Positions 11,254 through 20,994 of a DNA stretch of 64,000 bases are shown piece after piece. The stretch is taken from contig ML978201.1 in NCBI GenBank assembly GCA_010015745.1, forward strand, positions 1-64,000. The letters run 5' to 3'. A program made the position numbers and the translations under genes. This DNA is from Setomelanomma holmii (Eukaryota; Ascomycota; Dothideomycetes; Pleosporales; Phaeosphaeriaceae). Numbering within the stretch: the first letter of the stretch is position 1; every line of letters starts with the position of its first letter. The notes below the pieces were generated by a model. That model saw only the letters and a program-made list of their open reading frames with translations, ran no database searches and had not been told where the DNA came from.

Positions 11254-11483
11254 GATTGCGACTATATGTACGGGAGCGGTGGACAGTCGTATGCGCTGAC
11301 TGTTGCTGTATGGATCGGCGCAGTGAGGTAAGTCGTGGCTGCAGCTCGAGAAAGTCGTCGGCGAAAAGTTTCCCAAAGCTCCGGCGGGCATGCCGCGCGA
11401 CCTTCACCGCGGGGCGGGGCGATGCGGCGCCTTGAGCTCAAGATGCCTGAACATACAGCCAACACCTGATACTGACATTCATC
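11254..11483. promoter_or_regulatory. Shared promoter region, SmF and DUF866 genes
   Basis: The two start codons are divergent and only 230 bases apart, so the two housekeeping genes must share this space for their promoters and leaders. I see no clear TATA box. This is inferred from layout only. Confidence 0.5.
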
Positions 11484-12118
11484 ATGGTGCTCGCACTAGC
11501 CCTTAAAGCTGAGCTCAACGGGTTCGCGCGCTGTTGTCAATGTCAAGATGCAAGCTAATGTAAGCAGAGTAACAGACCTCCGCCCGCAAGACACCGAAGA
11601 CGCGCCCTTCTACTACACATTCAAGATCCAATGCACATCATGTCGCGAGACGCACCCCAATTTCGTCTCCATCAGCCGCTTCGAGCAGAACGAGGTCAGC
11701 GGCAGCCGAGGTGAAGCCAACTTTGTGTGGAAGTGCAAGAACTGTAAGGTCGCTCTGCCCACCCCGTTGCCTGTCTTCCTTCATTGACAGCTCGCCAGAG
11801 GGAACACTCAGCAAATATCAAGGCACCGCCTGCCACATATGGACGTACCGATCCGCCCAAGACGGTCAACATACTTGAGTTCGACTGCAGAGGGCTCGAG
11901 TTCACTGAGTTCAAGCCTGAGGTACGCAGATGCTGTGCATGCGAAAGGGTTGGAAGGAACTGACACCATCGCAGGGTGAGTTCCTCGCTACTGGATTAGA
12001 GTCTGGTACCAAATTCGCTGGTGTTGACCTGGTCGAGGACGAATGGTTCGACTACGACGAAAAGGCCGGCGAGGAAGTCAGCATCACGGGCGTCAAGTGG
12101 GAGATCCGAAGAGCTTAG
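11484..12118 (+). CDS. DUF866/UPF0587 CXXC zinc-binding protein
   Basis: This is a small conserved eukaryotic protein of the DUF866 family (human CZIB/C1orf123 type), a beta-rich fold with a zinc site; its molecular role is poorly defined. Four exons are inferred: 11484-11521, 11568-11748, 11799-11921 and 11975-12118, giving 161 residues. Two CXXC pairs (Cys 35/38 in QCTSC and Cys 69/72 in KCKNC) would bind zinc. The segment SRFEQNEVSGSRGEANFVW is a family hallmark, and the C-terminal WFDYDEKAGEEVSI..KWEIRRA is also typical. The first intron (GTTCGC..GCAG) has a less common donor, but it joins KAELNG to VTDLRP exactly as expected. The phase of every junction is consistent. The gene shares its upstream region with SmF. 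Confidence 0.9.
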
Positions 12119-12766
12119 GCAAGGCCATGCGAGCTGCTCCGCGATGACGGGTGTTGGCATCGACGTAACGAAGGATAGCAGGAAAGCATACGCATGATAG
12201 CGCGGTCACTTCGCATGCACGGCCTTTCAGCGAGCACGCCCAGCGCATAAGGAAAATGGCCCGACCTGTAGACAGTTTGCACACATGCACAACAAGCACG
12301 AATTTGAAAGGGATATCCGCCATCCACAAGAGAATCTCGTGAACTGCGACCACCTAGTCCTCACTCGTGTATTGCATTTGCTGTTCTGGCTAAATGTGTA
12401 CAGACCGCAACCGTCTATCTACTGCCCAGCCGCTCTTTACGTTCACCATTCTCTCGTATGACAACGAAGGCGTATCAAAGTCAATGGCAGTGTAGAGACA
12501 GCAGCGTGAGGACAGATGGACATCAGGAAGTATCCTCTACAATGACTATAAGATGCAAGAAACCAGCCAAGCCCTGCAAATATCGCACTTTCTGCTACCT
12601 TCGAGCGGTGTAGCGACAGTAATTCTAAATCTTCCTATCCAACAAAAGTACCCTACACATACTAAGAATGGAAGACGCTGGCTACTTGGAGTCACAGTCA
12701 GCAGATGTCAGACTGAACAAGAGTCGTTGTGTACTTACCAAGGAGAAGAGGTCGAGGAACCATCCC
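12119..12766. other. Convergent 3' region, DUF866 and peptide precursor
   Basis: About 650 bases between two converging genes. On the minus strand a consensus donor (GTAAGT, 12738-12733) lies 28 bases after the stop codon of the repeat-protein gene, followed by CTGAC branch-like sequence and a TAG acceptor near 12680. A 3' UTR intron is therefore likely. Nothing else is recognised. Confidence 0.4.
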
Positions 12767-13444
12767 TCAAGACCAAGTGACCTCTGTCGACGGCTTGCCA
12801 AGCTCAATGATATCCTTGGGTGCATCAAAGACAATATCCGCGTTGGCGTCACGCTTGCCCCAAGTCACTACCGTGGTTGGCTTGCCCAAATTGAAGGTAT
12901 CCTTGGGCTTCTCACCCTCCGCCTCTGCTTCACGCTTGCCCCAGGTCACGACAGTCGTTGGCTTACCAAGGTTGAATGTGTCTTTTGGCTTTTCAGCTTC
13001 GACCTCGCGCTTGCCCCATGTTACAACGGTCGACGGCTTGCCAAGTTGGATGGTGTCTGCGGGTTGCTCATCGCGCTTGCCCCAGGTCACTACCGTCGAG
13101 GGCTTTCCGAGCTGGATGGTATCCGCTGGTGCTTCGTCACGCTTGCCCCACGTGACGACCGTAGTGGGCTTGCCTTGCTCAATGGTGTCTGGTTGATCGA
13201 AGATGATGTCTCGCTTCTCTTTGCCCCATGTGACGACTGTAGTCGGCTTCCCGAGATTGAACGTATTCTTCGGCGTCTCCGCGTCACGCTTGCTCCAGGT
13301 AGTTTCTGAAGATGGTTTGCCAATCACGACGGTGCTGTCGGGTGTTTCCCACACGATGTCACGCTTGCCCCATGTCACTTCTGTGGAAGGCTTCCCAAGC
13401 TCGATGGTATCCTTGGGTACATCCCAGGCGATGTCACGTTTGAC
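12767..13444 (-). repeat. Nine tandem units in the peptide precursor
   Basis: Coding tandem repeat of nine imperfect units, about 66-87 bases each. The cores read in order: ELGKPSTEVTWG, VIGKPSSETTWS, NLGKPTTVVTWG, EQGKPTTVVTWG, QLGKPSTVVTWG twice, NLGKPTTVVTWG twice, ELGKPSTEVTWS. Adjacent pairs 5/6 and 7/8 are nearly identical, which suggests recent unit duplication, while the outer units are the most diverged. Confidence 0.9.
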
Positions 13445-13568
13445 CTACGGTTTTGGTGGTGAGTATTGACTCAAGAGTCGTGCGTGGAAGCTAACGTACG
13501 ATGGGTGCAGCGCTGCCGACGGACACCAGGGCGCCGACGGCGAGGACTGATACGAATCTGTACTGCAT
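12767..13568 (-). CDS. Secreted KR-punctuated repeat peptide precursor (KEP type)
   Basis: This is a predicted precursor of small secreted peptides. Exon 1 (13568-13500) encodes a 23-residue start ending AAPI, with a hydrophobic core typical of a signal peptide. A 55-nt intron (GTACGT..GTAG) follows, then exon 2 (13444-12767), 248 residues in all. After a VKR the whole protein is nine units of about 22-29 residues. Each contains GKP[ST][ST]x[VT]TW[GS] and units are separated by Lys-Arg, the Kex2/furin-like cleavage signal. Linkers after KR are variable and acidic and rich in Ala and Pro at alternate positions (EAEAEGEKPK, EVEAEKPK, DEAPA, DEQPA), which would suit a Ste13-type dipeptidyl aminopeptidase. 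There is no cysteine. The last unit ends TWS at the stop, with no KR. The layout fits fungal Kex2-processed repeat proteins: peptide pheromones, or precursors of ribosomally made cyclic peptides. No modifying enzyme gene is recognised nearby. The peptide function is unknown. Confidence 0.85.
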
Positions 13569-15786
13569 GGTCGAACCTAGTCGAAGACAACGTTCTCGTG
13601 GGTATTGATCTGTGAAGCAGAACAAGTAATGGCTTGAGCAAAAAGCCAGGGTCGAGTTAGATGTACGTTGATATAGCAAGCCCAAGAATGATCGCCGTTG
13701 CACGCAACCGGCCAGCTTCATATACTCACTGAAATGCTAGATATTGGGAACTCGCCACATGCCATCTGATCAGTGTGGCAGGTCACAGCCTGGAGTTCCA
13801 GGCCAAGGATACGGGTATCGCAATCTGGATAAAGCATCAACGTACCGTATATGGAATAGCGCAGAAGATGGCTGGCCAGCGCTCAACGGAGATACATATT
13901 GGGTAGCAGATGGTTTGACGAGCATTGATGTGAAGTGATTACAAAATACGATGCGTCTGCCCAGCGCAAGCGCAGTGGTAGTGCTTCATCGTGTCTTATG
14001 CTCAGGTTGCGAGCCCAGACACTACGATGTAGTTTTTACTCAGCCTGTCCTGGTCCTTCAATCCCCCGCTCTACTGTGCGAGACTCAGTCACAAAAATCT
14101 AGATCGTGGTTGGACTGGCGCGATCCCTGCTTCCAGAACGTCTTGCTTTGCCTGCGGATATGTTTGATGTCAATGTAGAATGCTTGTGTAATTATCGCAA
14201 CGCCCGCTTTTCCCGTCACGAAGCTGGGAGATGAGCACTCATGTCGCTCATCGTATGCCATAGGTCAGTTCGTTTGACATACTGAGCGCTTTGAAAAGGG
14301 ATCGCCTCTTCCGGCACTGCACGGTTGGCGTTCGGTCCCAACTCTGGTTCTGGCCCAACCACTCCACAGCGCAATATACGTATCCGGCATCGAACAGCTC
14401 TCTGATGGATGATCCTTGCCGTAGCCATCAACATGGGCAGGATGATGTATGTGGCAGGTCGAGTGTACCACAGTGGCTCGACTTTGCTCTTATCGCATGT
14501 GAGCATCTCTCCACGCTCTTCATCTGCCGTCATCACAAGCCTTGCGAAGTGTCCACGGATTGTTGTCGACTTGGCGATACTGATTGCGCAGCGAAGGGCT
14601 ACAAGCCCGTCCATGTTCCAGAGTCCTGGTTCCCGTGCACCTTTCCTGGGTACATTTGGTGCGAACAGACCCAGTCTAGCGTAGCTGGGCTGGGCGAACT
14701 GCGTTGCTGTGATGTGTGGAACGACGGCACGAAAAGCTGGGGATGAAGGCGATTCAAATCGAATAGGGCTGGGACCCTCGGACGGCTGTCTGGAAAATCC
14801 CTGACTTTACACCGTTGCTTTTATGATCTCCAAAGCACCACAGGCATCTTACTTTTGAATGCAGCAGCACTGGACGGATCACACTTTCCGGTTTCGGTCA
14901 CTGCAAAGAATGAGCAGATGCAGGTACGGCGGACCTTTATTGCCATCGCAATACAGCGCATGGACATGTCGAGGATAGAGAGATGAAAACGAGCCAGCGA
15001 AGAAGCGGAGACTGTTGTGCGACAAGAGCAAGAGGAAGCACTGGCGATCAAAATTAGCAGTGCACTGCAGCCACCCGTCGCATCAACAGCCGCATACAAA
15101 AGACCGCACAGCGACCGCTGATACCCTGCTCGCGCAATGAGCTCTCAATCATCCGAACGAGAACGTCATATTCAGACATTCTTCGCTACCGCCGACGCCG
15201 TCCAGTCTGTAAGACACAAAGTACGAAAATATAATTGTCGATCGGTCTCGCCGCAAATTCTGCTCTTGTGCGCTTCCACTTTCAGTACAAAAAGCGGATG
15301 GTGTCGAGAAAAGGCTACGAAACAAGGAAGGGGTGGAAGTGCTCACAGCTGTGAAGCGAGGTTGTATATTATAGCGCGGTGCGATTAATCTAAATAGATC
15401 GACGGAAGAGGATCAAGGCCTTGGCATGCAAGCGGTCTGGTAATAAGCGATGAAGCCCGATACCGTCTCTCTATGGTGGATTCCCGTCCTTGCTCAGAGA
15501 CCTCGTAGCGGTCTTGCTTGCAAATGCAAGACGCGCTTAGCATCGTCTCTGGAAAGACAGACTCGCTAACACGTGAACAGCCATACTCGACCTTGGAAGA
15601 ATCAAGGTCCGATGCTGAGGTGGAGAGGAGATTTCGTAAGCATCATCGAATTCGCCTTATTGCCTCTTGGTCTATTCCGGTGACGAAATGATCAAGTTGT
15701 TCCAAAATACATCGTGTGGCGATGATGATCTTCTCAAGACGTACAGTATGTACAGGTATGACCTACCACAATGCCGCTCGTGGATG
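13569..15786. other. Intergenic, no supported gene
   Basis: 2.2 kb upstream of the repeat-peptide gene and downstream of the PPR gene. AT-rich TATA-like words (tatatactcac, gatatagc) lie within about 170 bases of the peptide gene start. On the minus strand a frame is open for about 190 codons (roughly 14790-14216) with an ATG near 14614. It has no recognised domain, and the opposite strand is also open, so I do not call it. Confidence 0.4.
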
Positions 15787-17721
15787 TCATAGTTCGGGAT
15801 CCTTTGGTCTTTCGCCGAACTCATGCTCGACCCATGATGACCAGACCTCTTTTGGATCGACGGAGTGTTCGGTAGGCGCAGCCCTGGCTTCAGACTGCTT
15901 GGGGGCATACCGCGTGACTGCGTCGTCTTCCTGGTCAAAGTCGTCCTGGTCGTCCCCAGATAATTTAGCTTCGTCCAGGTAGCTGGAGACCGCAATCATG
16001 AGGTTGTCAGCAGCCCAGGCCGGGGCTGTGTTATCCGTCTTGTGCTGCGCCAAACGCGTCGTTTTTAGCGCAGCCTCCAGTATCGAATTCTGGTCGAAGC
16101 CTCGCTTTACAACCTCAGTCAGGACTTGATTAAACGCGACTGTGTTGCCAGTCACCGAGCACAAGCTGAGCATGTGATGATAAGCCCGGGCCGCATGCTT
16201 GGGCTTGACTTTACTCTTGATGCTGTTGAACTCTTCCCAAACATACGTACCGCCCTCCCAATCTGCGCGACGGATGCAGTCGCTTAAAAGCTTGAGGAGT
16301 CCGGAAATGGCAAGACCCCAGCCGTCAGCTTTCAACTCGTAATACACGTCTAGTGCACGATCGAAGCCGGCAAATTCCAGCACCCCGTCTATGAGGGCCC
16401 GGAAGACCATGGGCGTGGGATGCACCTTCTGATAAACTTTGGTCTCGCTGACACGAATCAGCCTTTCCTTGCCCTCTTCGCTGATGGTAACGCCGGGGTC
16501 AGCGAGCATAAGAGCATCGTCGACGCCTCGCATTCTAGCGACGAACCGAGAAAACTCGTCAGGACGATTGCCCCTTGTATAATGGGCCAGGACATGCCGG
16601 CAAAGATACTCATTCGGTCGGATTTTGGAAGTGTACATTGCTGCGATCACATCGTCTACCAGCTTTGTGCGGCCCCAAAGCCTGAATCCGGAGAGCAGGA
16701 TATTGTAGGTCTGAAGGTCAGGGGCGGCTGTCGAGACAAGCAAATTATGGCATATCTTCGCTACAGCAAATGACTTCTCCTGTTCATTCTTTTGACTCGC
16801 TTGGCGAATGACTTGGGTAATGCCTTGATTCATTTGCTCGCATATGCCGTGGAAGTCGCCATCGGCGTCTTGCAAGTAGCTTGGAACTGCCGACGGGTCG
16901 ACACGTGTTCGCGCTTTGGTAATGTCTTCTGCAGATGTGCTGACATCAGTGAGATGCAGACATTCAATGTCTACCAGGAAGTCACGACGACACTCCTTGT
17001 TTTGTCTATGGGAAGCACAAGCAACTTCGCGAACTTGAGGGCATAGTCGTTCGAAAAGGTCGTGTGCTGGTGAAGTGTCTTTATAAACCCAAAGCCCACT
17101 GTGTCTAATCATATTGTGGACCAGCATGCCGGTGGCCAGCTCCTGCATGGCCAGTTTCTTGTGCGTGTAACGTTTGCGCGTGGCTTTGAGGCGGATGCTG
17201 TCGGATGACCAGAGTGACTGTGGCGGCAGAGACCGCACATTCAGATCTCTTCCTGTGTTCGCCGGCCACTCTAGCCTCTCTGCTCCAGGCATTCTCGAGT
17301 CGAAGTGTAATTCATGCCAGACCCGTGCCTGAGCGTTTGCTTGTGCGACTTCTGAAGCGGGCAAGCCGGTGACGTCGCCCGCGTCTGTTTCGGCAAGATG
17401 ATCGCTAGGCTCGTCCTCTACCTGGTCTGCTGCTTTTGTCGTCTTGTCGGGTATTGTGAGCGGACGGTCCATCGCTTCCCGCAGCTGCTCAAGTGCGCGA
17501 TCCCATTGTCTATTCCTGTCCAGCTTCGCTCTCGCATCGATGGTCAGTCCGGCGGCAAAGACTGCTGTGTAGAGGAACGTCGACGTTGGAGTGCCGAGTG
17601 CCCACGAGCCGCGCAGGCCATTGTGCCTGCAGCACCTGGCGGTGGCGGCAGCACTGGAGATGCAGGAGAGACAACTGCAGGTACCCGGGTTCTGCACAGC
17701 CCGGGACCAGAGTGCTCGCAT
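15787..17721 (-). CDS. Pentatricopeptide-repeat protein, likely mitochondrial
   Basis: This is a fungal PPR-type RNA-binding protein of 644 residues. The start is set at the ATG at 17721 (MRALWSRAV, then a Cys-rich CSCLSC segment), because this N terminus resembles a known fungal PPR family. The frame is open further upstream only from a GTG. The first about 60 residues are basic and Ala/Arg-rich with a hydrophobic stretch, as in a mitochondrial import signal. Helical hairpins with PPR spacing occur about residues 330-560, for example DLQTYNILLSGFRLWG, RPNEYLCRHVLAHYT, TPMVFRALIDGVLEFAG and AARAYHHMLSLCSVTG. The C-terminal 60 residues are acidic. No intron is needed. Such proteins act in mitochondrial RNA processing or translation; the target cannot be read from the sequence. 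Confidence 0.75.
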   Translation of the reverse strand: MRALWSRAVQNPGTCSCLSCISSAAATARCCRHNGLRGSWALGTPTSTFLYTAVFAAGLTIDARAKLDRNRQWDRALEQLREAMDRPLTIPDKTTKAADQVEDEPSDHLAETDAGDVTGLPASEVAQANAQARVWHELHFDSRMPGAERLEWPANTGRDLNVRSLPPQSLWSSDSIRLKATRKRYTHKKLAMQELATGMLVHNMIRHSGLWVYKDTSPAHDLFERLCPQVREVACASHRQNKECRRDFLVDIECLHLTDVSTSAEDITKARTRVDPSAVPSYLQDADGDFHGICEQMNQGITQVIRQASQKNEQEKSFAVAKICHNLLVSTAAPDLQTYNILLSGFRLWGRTKLVDDVIAAMYTSKIRPNEYLCRHVLAHYTRGNRPDEFSRFVARMRGVDDALMLADPGVTISEEGKERLIRVSETKVYQKVHPTPMVFRALIDGVLEFAGFDRALDVYYELKADGWGLAISGLLKLLSDCIRRADWEGGTYVWEEFNSIKSKVKPKHAARAYHHMLSLCSVTGNTVAFNQVLTEVVKRGFDQNSILEAALKTTRLAQHKTDNTAPAWAADNLMIAVSSYLDEAKLSGDDQDDFDQEDDAVTRYAPKQSEARAAPTEHSVDPKEVWSSWVEHEFGERPKDPEL

Positions 17722-18397
17722 TGCTATCGGGGCATGCTGAGCAGAGCGCAAAGGGACGGCAATGGACCGTATCGCGGGGCGAGGGGCGACGCGACGCACT
17801 GTAGCAATGGCGACGATCCAACTGTTACGACTTAGAGGGGAAGTCCTGGGAGGCTTCTCCAAGTCGTGTAAAGCCTGCGTGTGTCGTCTGCAACGTCTGC
17901 GAGATGTGACAGGTGATGGCGATGGTTTGACGAGAAAATCATGATGATTAAGCACAGGATCAACCGGCGCTACCGGAGATGGATCAGAACACCAATGCTT
18001 GAGAGCATTCAGGAAGATCGAGCAGGCGGTAACAAGCTCATCGTAATCGCAAGATCTTGTATGGTGCTCACGGTACGATGAATGTGCAACGTCCTTTGCA
18101 GGATTTGGTAACGGAGTGCTTATTCTCAGCTCGTTTAGGTTAGCTCGTTGCTGAATAAGTTGCAGATTCGCTCTTGGGATCGCTCACTCTCCTTGGTCTC
18201 CAACACAATCTGCCTTTATCATTCTGCGACAAGTCCAAATCGAGAAAAGTATCCTCAAGGGTATCCTAGACCAGATATAGCTTCTTCTGCAGTGCGACAC
18301 AGCTGCGCAGAAGCACCACATTACGGCTCAAGGTCGTCGGATTCCCTAATCTGGAGGACCATTTGGCATCATATCTCTCACCTCACAGCGTCGCAAC
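17722..18397. promoter_or_regulatory. Divergent intergenic region, PPR and PNPOx-like genes
   Basis: About 680 bases between divergent start codons. It must carry both promoters and leaders. I see no recognisable motif or extra gene. Confidence 0.4.
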
Positions 18398-19288
18398 ATG
18401 GTGAAATTTTACCCCTCTCTCAATCAGAATCACCTTGACTTCATTACCTCGCAACCACTCTTCTTTGTCGCCAGCGCACCTTGGGCAGGCGACCATATCA
18501 ATGTCTCCCCGAAAGGTCATCCATCACGCACGTTCTCCGTCCTAGGTCCCAACACTGTCGCCTACCTAGATGCTACAGGAAGCGGCTGCGAGACCATTGC
18601 GCATGTGTATGAGAACGGACGTGTCACCATAATGTTCTGTTCATTCGGTCCTTCGCCGCAGATCATGAGATTGTTCTGCAAAGGACGGGTTGTCGAAAAG
18701 TGGGATCAGCATTACCAGGAGTTGAGAGCGAAAATGGCGACGGAGAACGGGGACGAGGTGGATGCCACAGGTGCGAGGGCCATCATCGTCCTCAAAGTCC
18801 AGAGAGTACAAACTAGCTGTGGATTCGGAGTGCCCATCACGACTAATGGACAGACCGCCGCGACGACTGGGGACCACGCAGGTGCAGTCACAGTCGTTGA
18901 CCACGATGAAGACAGCACCGGAATCGACGGTTGGAAGTCTCGCGACACGATGGACAACTGGGCACGAAAGATGCTGGAGAAACAGGAGCTCATGGACTAC
19001 CAGAAACGATCGAATCTGCACTCGCTTGACGGACTTCCGGGCCTCATGAGCGCTCGACGAGCTCTCGACCAAAACATTGCAGCGGAAGACACAAAAGCTT
19101 GGATACGCAAAGTCAGCCGGCAACAGGATGCTGTTTGCCTCGGTATTGGCTTGGGAGTTATTCTCATGATCCTGCTCAGCCTTGTTGGGGTGCTTACCAT
19201 ACAACCTACCTTCCTCCACCACATCGTGAACTTCCAGAGGAGGCAGATGGGCGAGCCGGAACGGGCGCTTGATAAGTCGGAGTTGTGA
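18398..19288 (+). CDS. Pyridoxamine-phosphate-oxidase-like protein with C-terminal membrane helix
   Basis: This protein has 296 residues and an N-terminal FMN-binding split-barrel domain of the pyridoxamine 5'-phosphate oxidase-like superfamily (about residues 5-150). The visible family segments are QPLFFVASAP, HINVSPKG, YLDATGSGCETIAH and RVTIMFCSF..IMRLFCKG. This is the fungal branch that resembles general flavin-dependent stress proteins more than true vitamin B6 oxidases, so the substrate is unknown. The middle (about 155-240) is polar and helical. A hydrophobic helix near residues 244-268 (LGIGLGVILMILLSLVG) is followed by a short basic tail, so it is probably tail-anchored. Single exon; the ATG at 18398 is the first in frame and starts exactly where the domain begins. 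A direct-repeat copy lies in its 3' flank. Confidence 0.8.
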   Translation: MVKFYPSLNQNHLDFITSQPLFFVASAPWAGDHINVSPKGHPSRTFSVLGPNTVAYLDATGSGCETIAHVYENGRVTIMFCSFGPSPQIMRLFCKGRVVEKWDQHYQELRAKMATENGDEVDATGARAIIVLKVQRVQTSCGFGVPITTNGQTAATTGDHAGAVTVVDHDEDSTGIDGWKSRDTMDNWARKMLEKQELMDYQKRSNLHSLDGLPGLMSARRALDQNIAAEDTKAWIRKVSRQQDAVCLGIGLGVILMILLSLVGVLTIQPTFLHHIVNFQRRQMGEPERALDKSEL

Positions 19289-19292
19289 GTCT

Positions 19293-19380
19293 GTCAATAC
19301 TATTTATAGACTAAGTTCCAACTAGGGTCCTTACTCTCATGCCGCGATCATGTATTTGGGCTGTTCAGAATTGCGTGAGT
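19293..19380. repeat. Direct repeat, copy A (~88 bp)
   Basis: This segment, just after the stop of the PNPOx-like gene, matches 22174-22260 in the same orientation at roughly 80-85% by eye. Both contain GACTAAGT, CCAACTAGG, CTCTCATGC and GCGATCATGTATT in the same order. Sequence on either side does not match. Confidence 0.7.
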
Positions 19381-19647
19381 ATCCAGCTCAACTTTCCACT
19401 TATCGTTTTGTTTCGGAGCCAAAACGCCTATGCTCCCAATGATGAATGTATGTACATTTGTGCCGTAAATACTCTATTGGTTTCACAATCCATTCCCAAA
19501 GCCCATCACCCATCCCTCACACTCACTACGCCTCCCAAAACCGTCTGATAAAATACTCCATCATTCCCAATCGACCCCTTCAGATAATCATCATTAAAAC
19601 GCCCCACCCACACCAGTCCTCACTCTAAACACTGTCTTCCCCGTCTT

Positions 19648-20994
19648 TCAATCCACAGCAGCAACATACCACACATATTCGCCCCTAAGCGCGCGCTCCG
19701 TGCCTTGCACATAGCTGTACACCAAGCTCGATTTTGTCGACAGGACAGACACGCCTTTGACAGCTACATCTGTTGTGCTCCAGCGCGTCGAGCACTTCCC
19801 GGCAGCATCGACATGGATGCGCGTCATCCCGTCGGGCATGGCGCTCATGTCGTTACATTTTCCGTTTATGTCGAACGGCACGCCGGGTAACCATTGAGAT
19901 TGACGCGTGGAGTCGAGCGGTCTGTGATTACGACGTACTTGTCGGTGATTAGGGCGGGCGACGAGCCAGATCCACGCGGTGCAGAGCCGGTTTCTTTGCC
20001 GGAGTCTGCGGTGTACGGGACGCGCCAGTTGATCCTGATGCCGCGGTGGCGTCTGTCGGATGTCATTGAGTACATGTAGCCAGTGCCGTTGGATGTGTTC
20101 GTTGTGTCTGTGGGACCGGTGACCATGTAAACATTCATTCCGCTGACGGCGGACGTCTTCTACCATCTCGTCTTGGACATACTTTCTAACAATCTTTCCC
20201 TGCGGTGTCGTGTAGCCAAAGGTCAAAGATAACTGTGGTGAGTCGCCGCCGTTGATGGTTCCGCCTGTTATGAACCACATATTACCTGCTGTGTCGTACA
20301 TGGCGTTTAGTAGCTGTTCACCCGTCTGCATTGTACTTGCCAGATCGATTGTCCGAACGGTGGTAAAGTATGGATTGCCGTTATAGATGTCAGGGTGCAC
20401 GACGTAAATGTGGCCATCCTTTGTGCTGAGCACGACGTCGTTCGTCTTCTTAATATACTACAGGTAAGCAAGACGCAGTGTCTCGTGGTCCGGCGGATAT
20501 CATGCTGCCGATATTTGAAGCGTGGTTGGTTCAAGCGCAACAATACCAAGAACCGGAGACCTTCCAGCTGATGTGTTGATATAGCCACCAGTCAAGCTGC
20601 CATCGGATCCCCACACCATCATGTTGACTGTTTGCCACGCTCGAAACGTTTGGGTTGATACCCGAAGGTCCAGGGTCATCACTAGTGCCAGAGTCGCCAC
20701 CATTCCCATGTATGAGAGATGCCTCTGGGTAGAGTTTGAATAGAGGCTTGAGGGATGTCGTGTTTACGGGTGATCCGATGAAGGACGAGCTGTTCAGAGT
20801 TTGGCTATCAGGGAGTGAAGCTTTCTGTGGGTAGACGATGTGTTCTGGATCGTTCTGCAGCAACACAATTAGTCTGAAACCTTCGTGCGAAGGATAGGAA
20901 TAATTTCCGAGATTGGCCTTACCTTGCATGAATCCGCGTGGACCACGCCAGCGACTAGCAACATAGAGTACAGAAGAGGACGGAAGTACACCAT
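19648..20994 (-). pseudogene. Decayed gene for a secreted beta-propeller-like protein
   Basis: This is a relic of a secreted protein of unknown function. It starts at the ATG at 20994 with a good signal peptide (LLYSMLLVAGVVHADS) and has an intron (GTAAGG..CTGCAG) joining SCK to NDPEHIVYPQK. Downstream segments such as LSTKDGHIYVV, LLNAMYDTAGNMWFITGG, SGMNVYMVTG and SSPALITDKYVVITDR suggest a repeat-blade fold, possibly PQQ/quinoprotein-like, but I do not identify the family. The frame is broken several times: a one-base shift near 20650 (after NPNVS), two stops at about 20506 (TGA where Trp is likely) and 20463 (TAG where Gln is likely), and two more shifts near 20153 and 19880. Each piece reads as sensible protein in its own frame, so the decay is fairly recent. 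It lies inside the interval bounded by the direct repeats. Confidence 0.65.

Noticed and set aside
12729..13196. 155-codon plus-strand frame with repeated SRLPQVTTVVGLP
   Set aside because: It is the antisense of the KR-punctuated repeats; the periodicity simply mirrors the minus-strand units, and there is no signal peptide or splice support.
12767..13568. Calling the repeat protein an alpha-type mating pheromone
   Set aside because: The architecture fits, but the core lacks the Cys/Trp pattern of filamentous-ascomycete pheromones and I cannot test it; kept as one of several options.
14216..14790. Open minus-strand frame of about 190 codons
   Set aside because: No recognised domain, no consistent splice to the upstream ORF (14821-15099), and the opposite strand is also open.
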